A DNA stretch of 5,330 nucleotides from Gammaproteobacteria bacterium (GTDB taxonomy: Bacteria > Pseudomonadota > Gammaproteobacteria > GCA-001735895): assembly GCA_015494335.1 (NCBI GenBank), contig WGBK01000107.1:1-5330 (forward strand). Reading direction: 5' to 3'. Below, piece by piece: positions 4,819 through 5,330 of this stretch; position 1 is the stretch's first letter; the number at the start of each line of letters is the position of its first letter. The position numbers and the translations under genes are program-made. The notes beneath the pieces were generated by a model. It ran no database searches, had not been told where the DNA came from, and worked only from the letters and a program-made list of their open reading frames with translations.

Positions 4819-5330
4819 GAACCAGCCGGGACGACCAGATTCGGCGGAGGATACCGTTCTGGTGGATGAGCTGGAGGAGTTCGAGTTCACCTCGCCTTCC
4901 CGCCGGTTGCCCTACAAATCCGTGCTGGCGGCTATCGTCATCGCCATCGTCGCGATCGGAGCAATCTGGCTGCTCCTGGATCAGAACGAGGTCCATTCCA
5001 ACGTCACCACGACAAAACAGACCAAGGCACCGGTATTGCCGGCCACCGTGGTGAAGGGTTTCGAGACGACATCCGAAGATGAGCCGTACCGCCGAATCGG
5101 GCGGCAACTCGATGTCCTTACCGACCGCATCGAGCAGGGATTTGAATCACAAGTCAGTCAGGGCGCCGAACTGAAACATCGCCTCTCGGTCATGGGCGAT
5201 TCACTTCAGGCGATCGAGACGTCGATTGGCAAGCTGAAGGAAAACAACCGCATGTTGGACCGGCATATCCGCGAGGCCACGACGAAGCTGGATGCCCTCG
5301 CCAAACACGTCCGCGCGCTCGAGGTGAGAA
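4808..5330 (+). CDS. Single-pass membrane coiled-coil protein of the transfer operon, 3' end outside the window
   Basis: The reading frame starts at ATG 4808, with GGGAGGT at 4794-4800 about 8 nt upstream. It overlaps the end of the PilL-like gene by 11 nt, implying the same operon and coupled translation. 174 residues are visible and the frame is open at the window edge. The N-terminal 35 residues are acidic (VDELEEFEF) and end in the basic RRLPYK. One hydrophobic helix follows (about 38-57, SVLAAIVIAIVAIGAIWLLL), giving an N-in topology. A Thr/Pro linker leads to a long charged region (about 94-174: RIGRQLDVLTDRIEQGF, KHRLSVMGDSLQAIETSIGKLKENN, TTKLDALAKHVRALE) with heptad-like hydrophobic spacing, probably a periplasmic coiled coil. 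I do not recognise the family. Its place next to a PilL-like gene suggests a conjugative pilus or secretion-envelope component. Confidence 0.8.
   Translation, partial: MSTENQPGRPDSAEDTVLVDELEEFEFTSPSRRLPYKSVLAAIVIAIVAIGAIWLLLDQNEVHSNVTTTKQTKAPVLPATVVKGFETTSEDEPYRRIGRQLDVLTDRIEQGFESQVSQGAELKHRLSVMGDSLQAIETSIGKLKENNRMLDRHIREATTKLDALAKHVRALEVR

Overview
This is a GC-rich window (about 60% GC by eye) from a proteobacterium, most likely a gammaproteobacterium, and it lies inside an integrative and conjugative element (ICE). The PilL-like protein near the right end belongs to the PFGI-1/ICEclc class of conjugative elements (TIGR03748-like, by recollection of the family; no search was run). Everything that looks real is on the + strand.

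Layout. (1) 36-464: a DUF6573-type small protein of unknown function, followed by a GC hairpin with a pyrimidine tract at 515-543 that looks like its terminator. (2) 465-1379: 915 bases with no convincing gene. From about 570 to 1352 this stretch is packed with perfect or near-perfect nested stems, several capped by GAAA tetraloops. I read it as a candidate long structured RNA, or leader, ending just upstream of the integrase; I do not recognise it as a known RNA family. (3) 1380-2246: a tyrosine recombinase of the Integrase_1 type (ending HELGHER...VY) with the full catalytic set. Its start is uncertain (TTG 1380 preferred; ATG 1302 or ATG 1182 possible). (4) 2318-4158: a complete AbiE type IV toxin-antitoxin/abortive-infection cassette. 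It has its own promoter and a perfect 9-bp inverted-repeat operator, then abiEi (antitoxin/repressor) overlapping abiEii (nucleotidyltransferase toxin) by 4 nt. (5) 4318-end: the start of an ICE pilus/transfer operon, with a secreted PilL-like protein overlapping a single-pass membrane coiled-coil protein that runs off the window.

How it fits together. The integrase and AbiE pair sit as an accessory block directly upstream of the conserved transfer genes. AbiE would provide phage defence and element stabilisation, and the PilL-like gene starts the mating/pilus module. The item most likely to be undescribed is the structured region before the integrase. All stems were found by eye; no folding, covariation or database search was possible.
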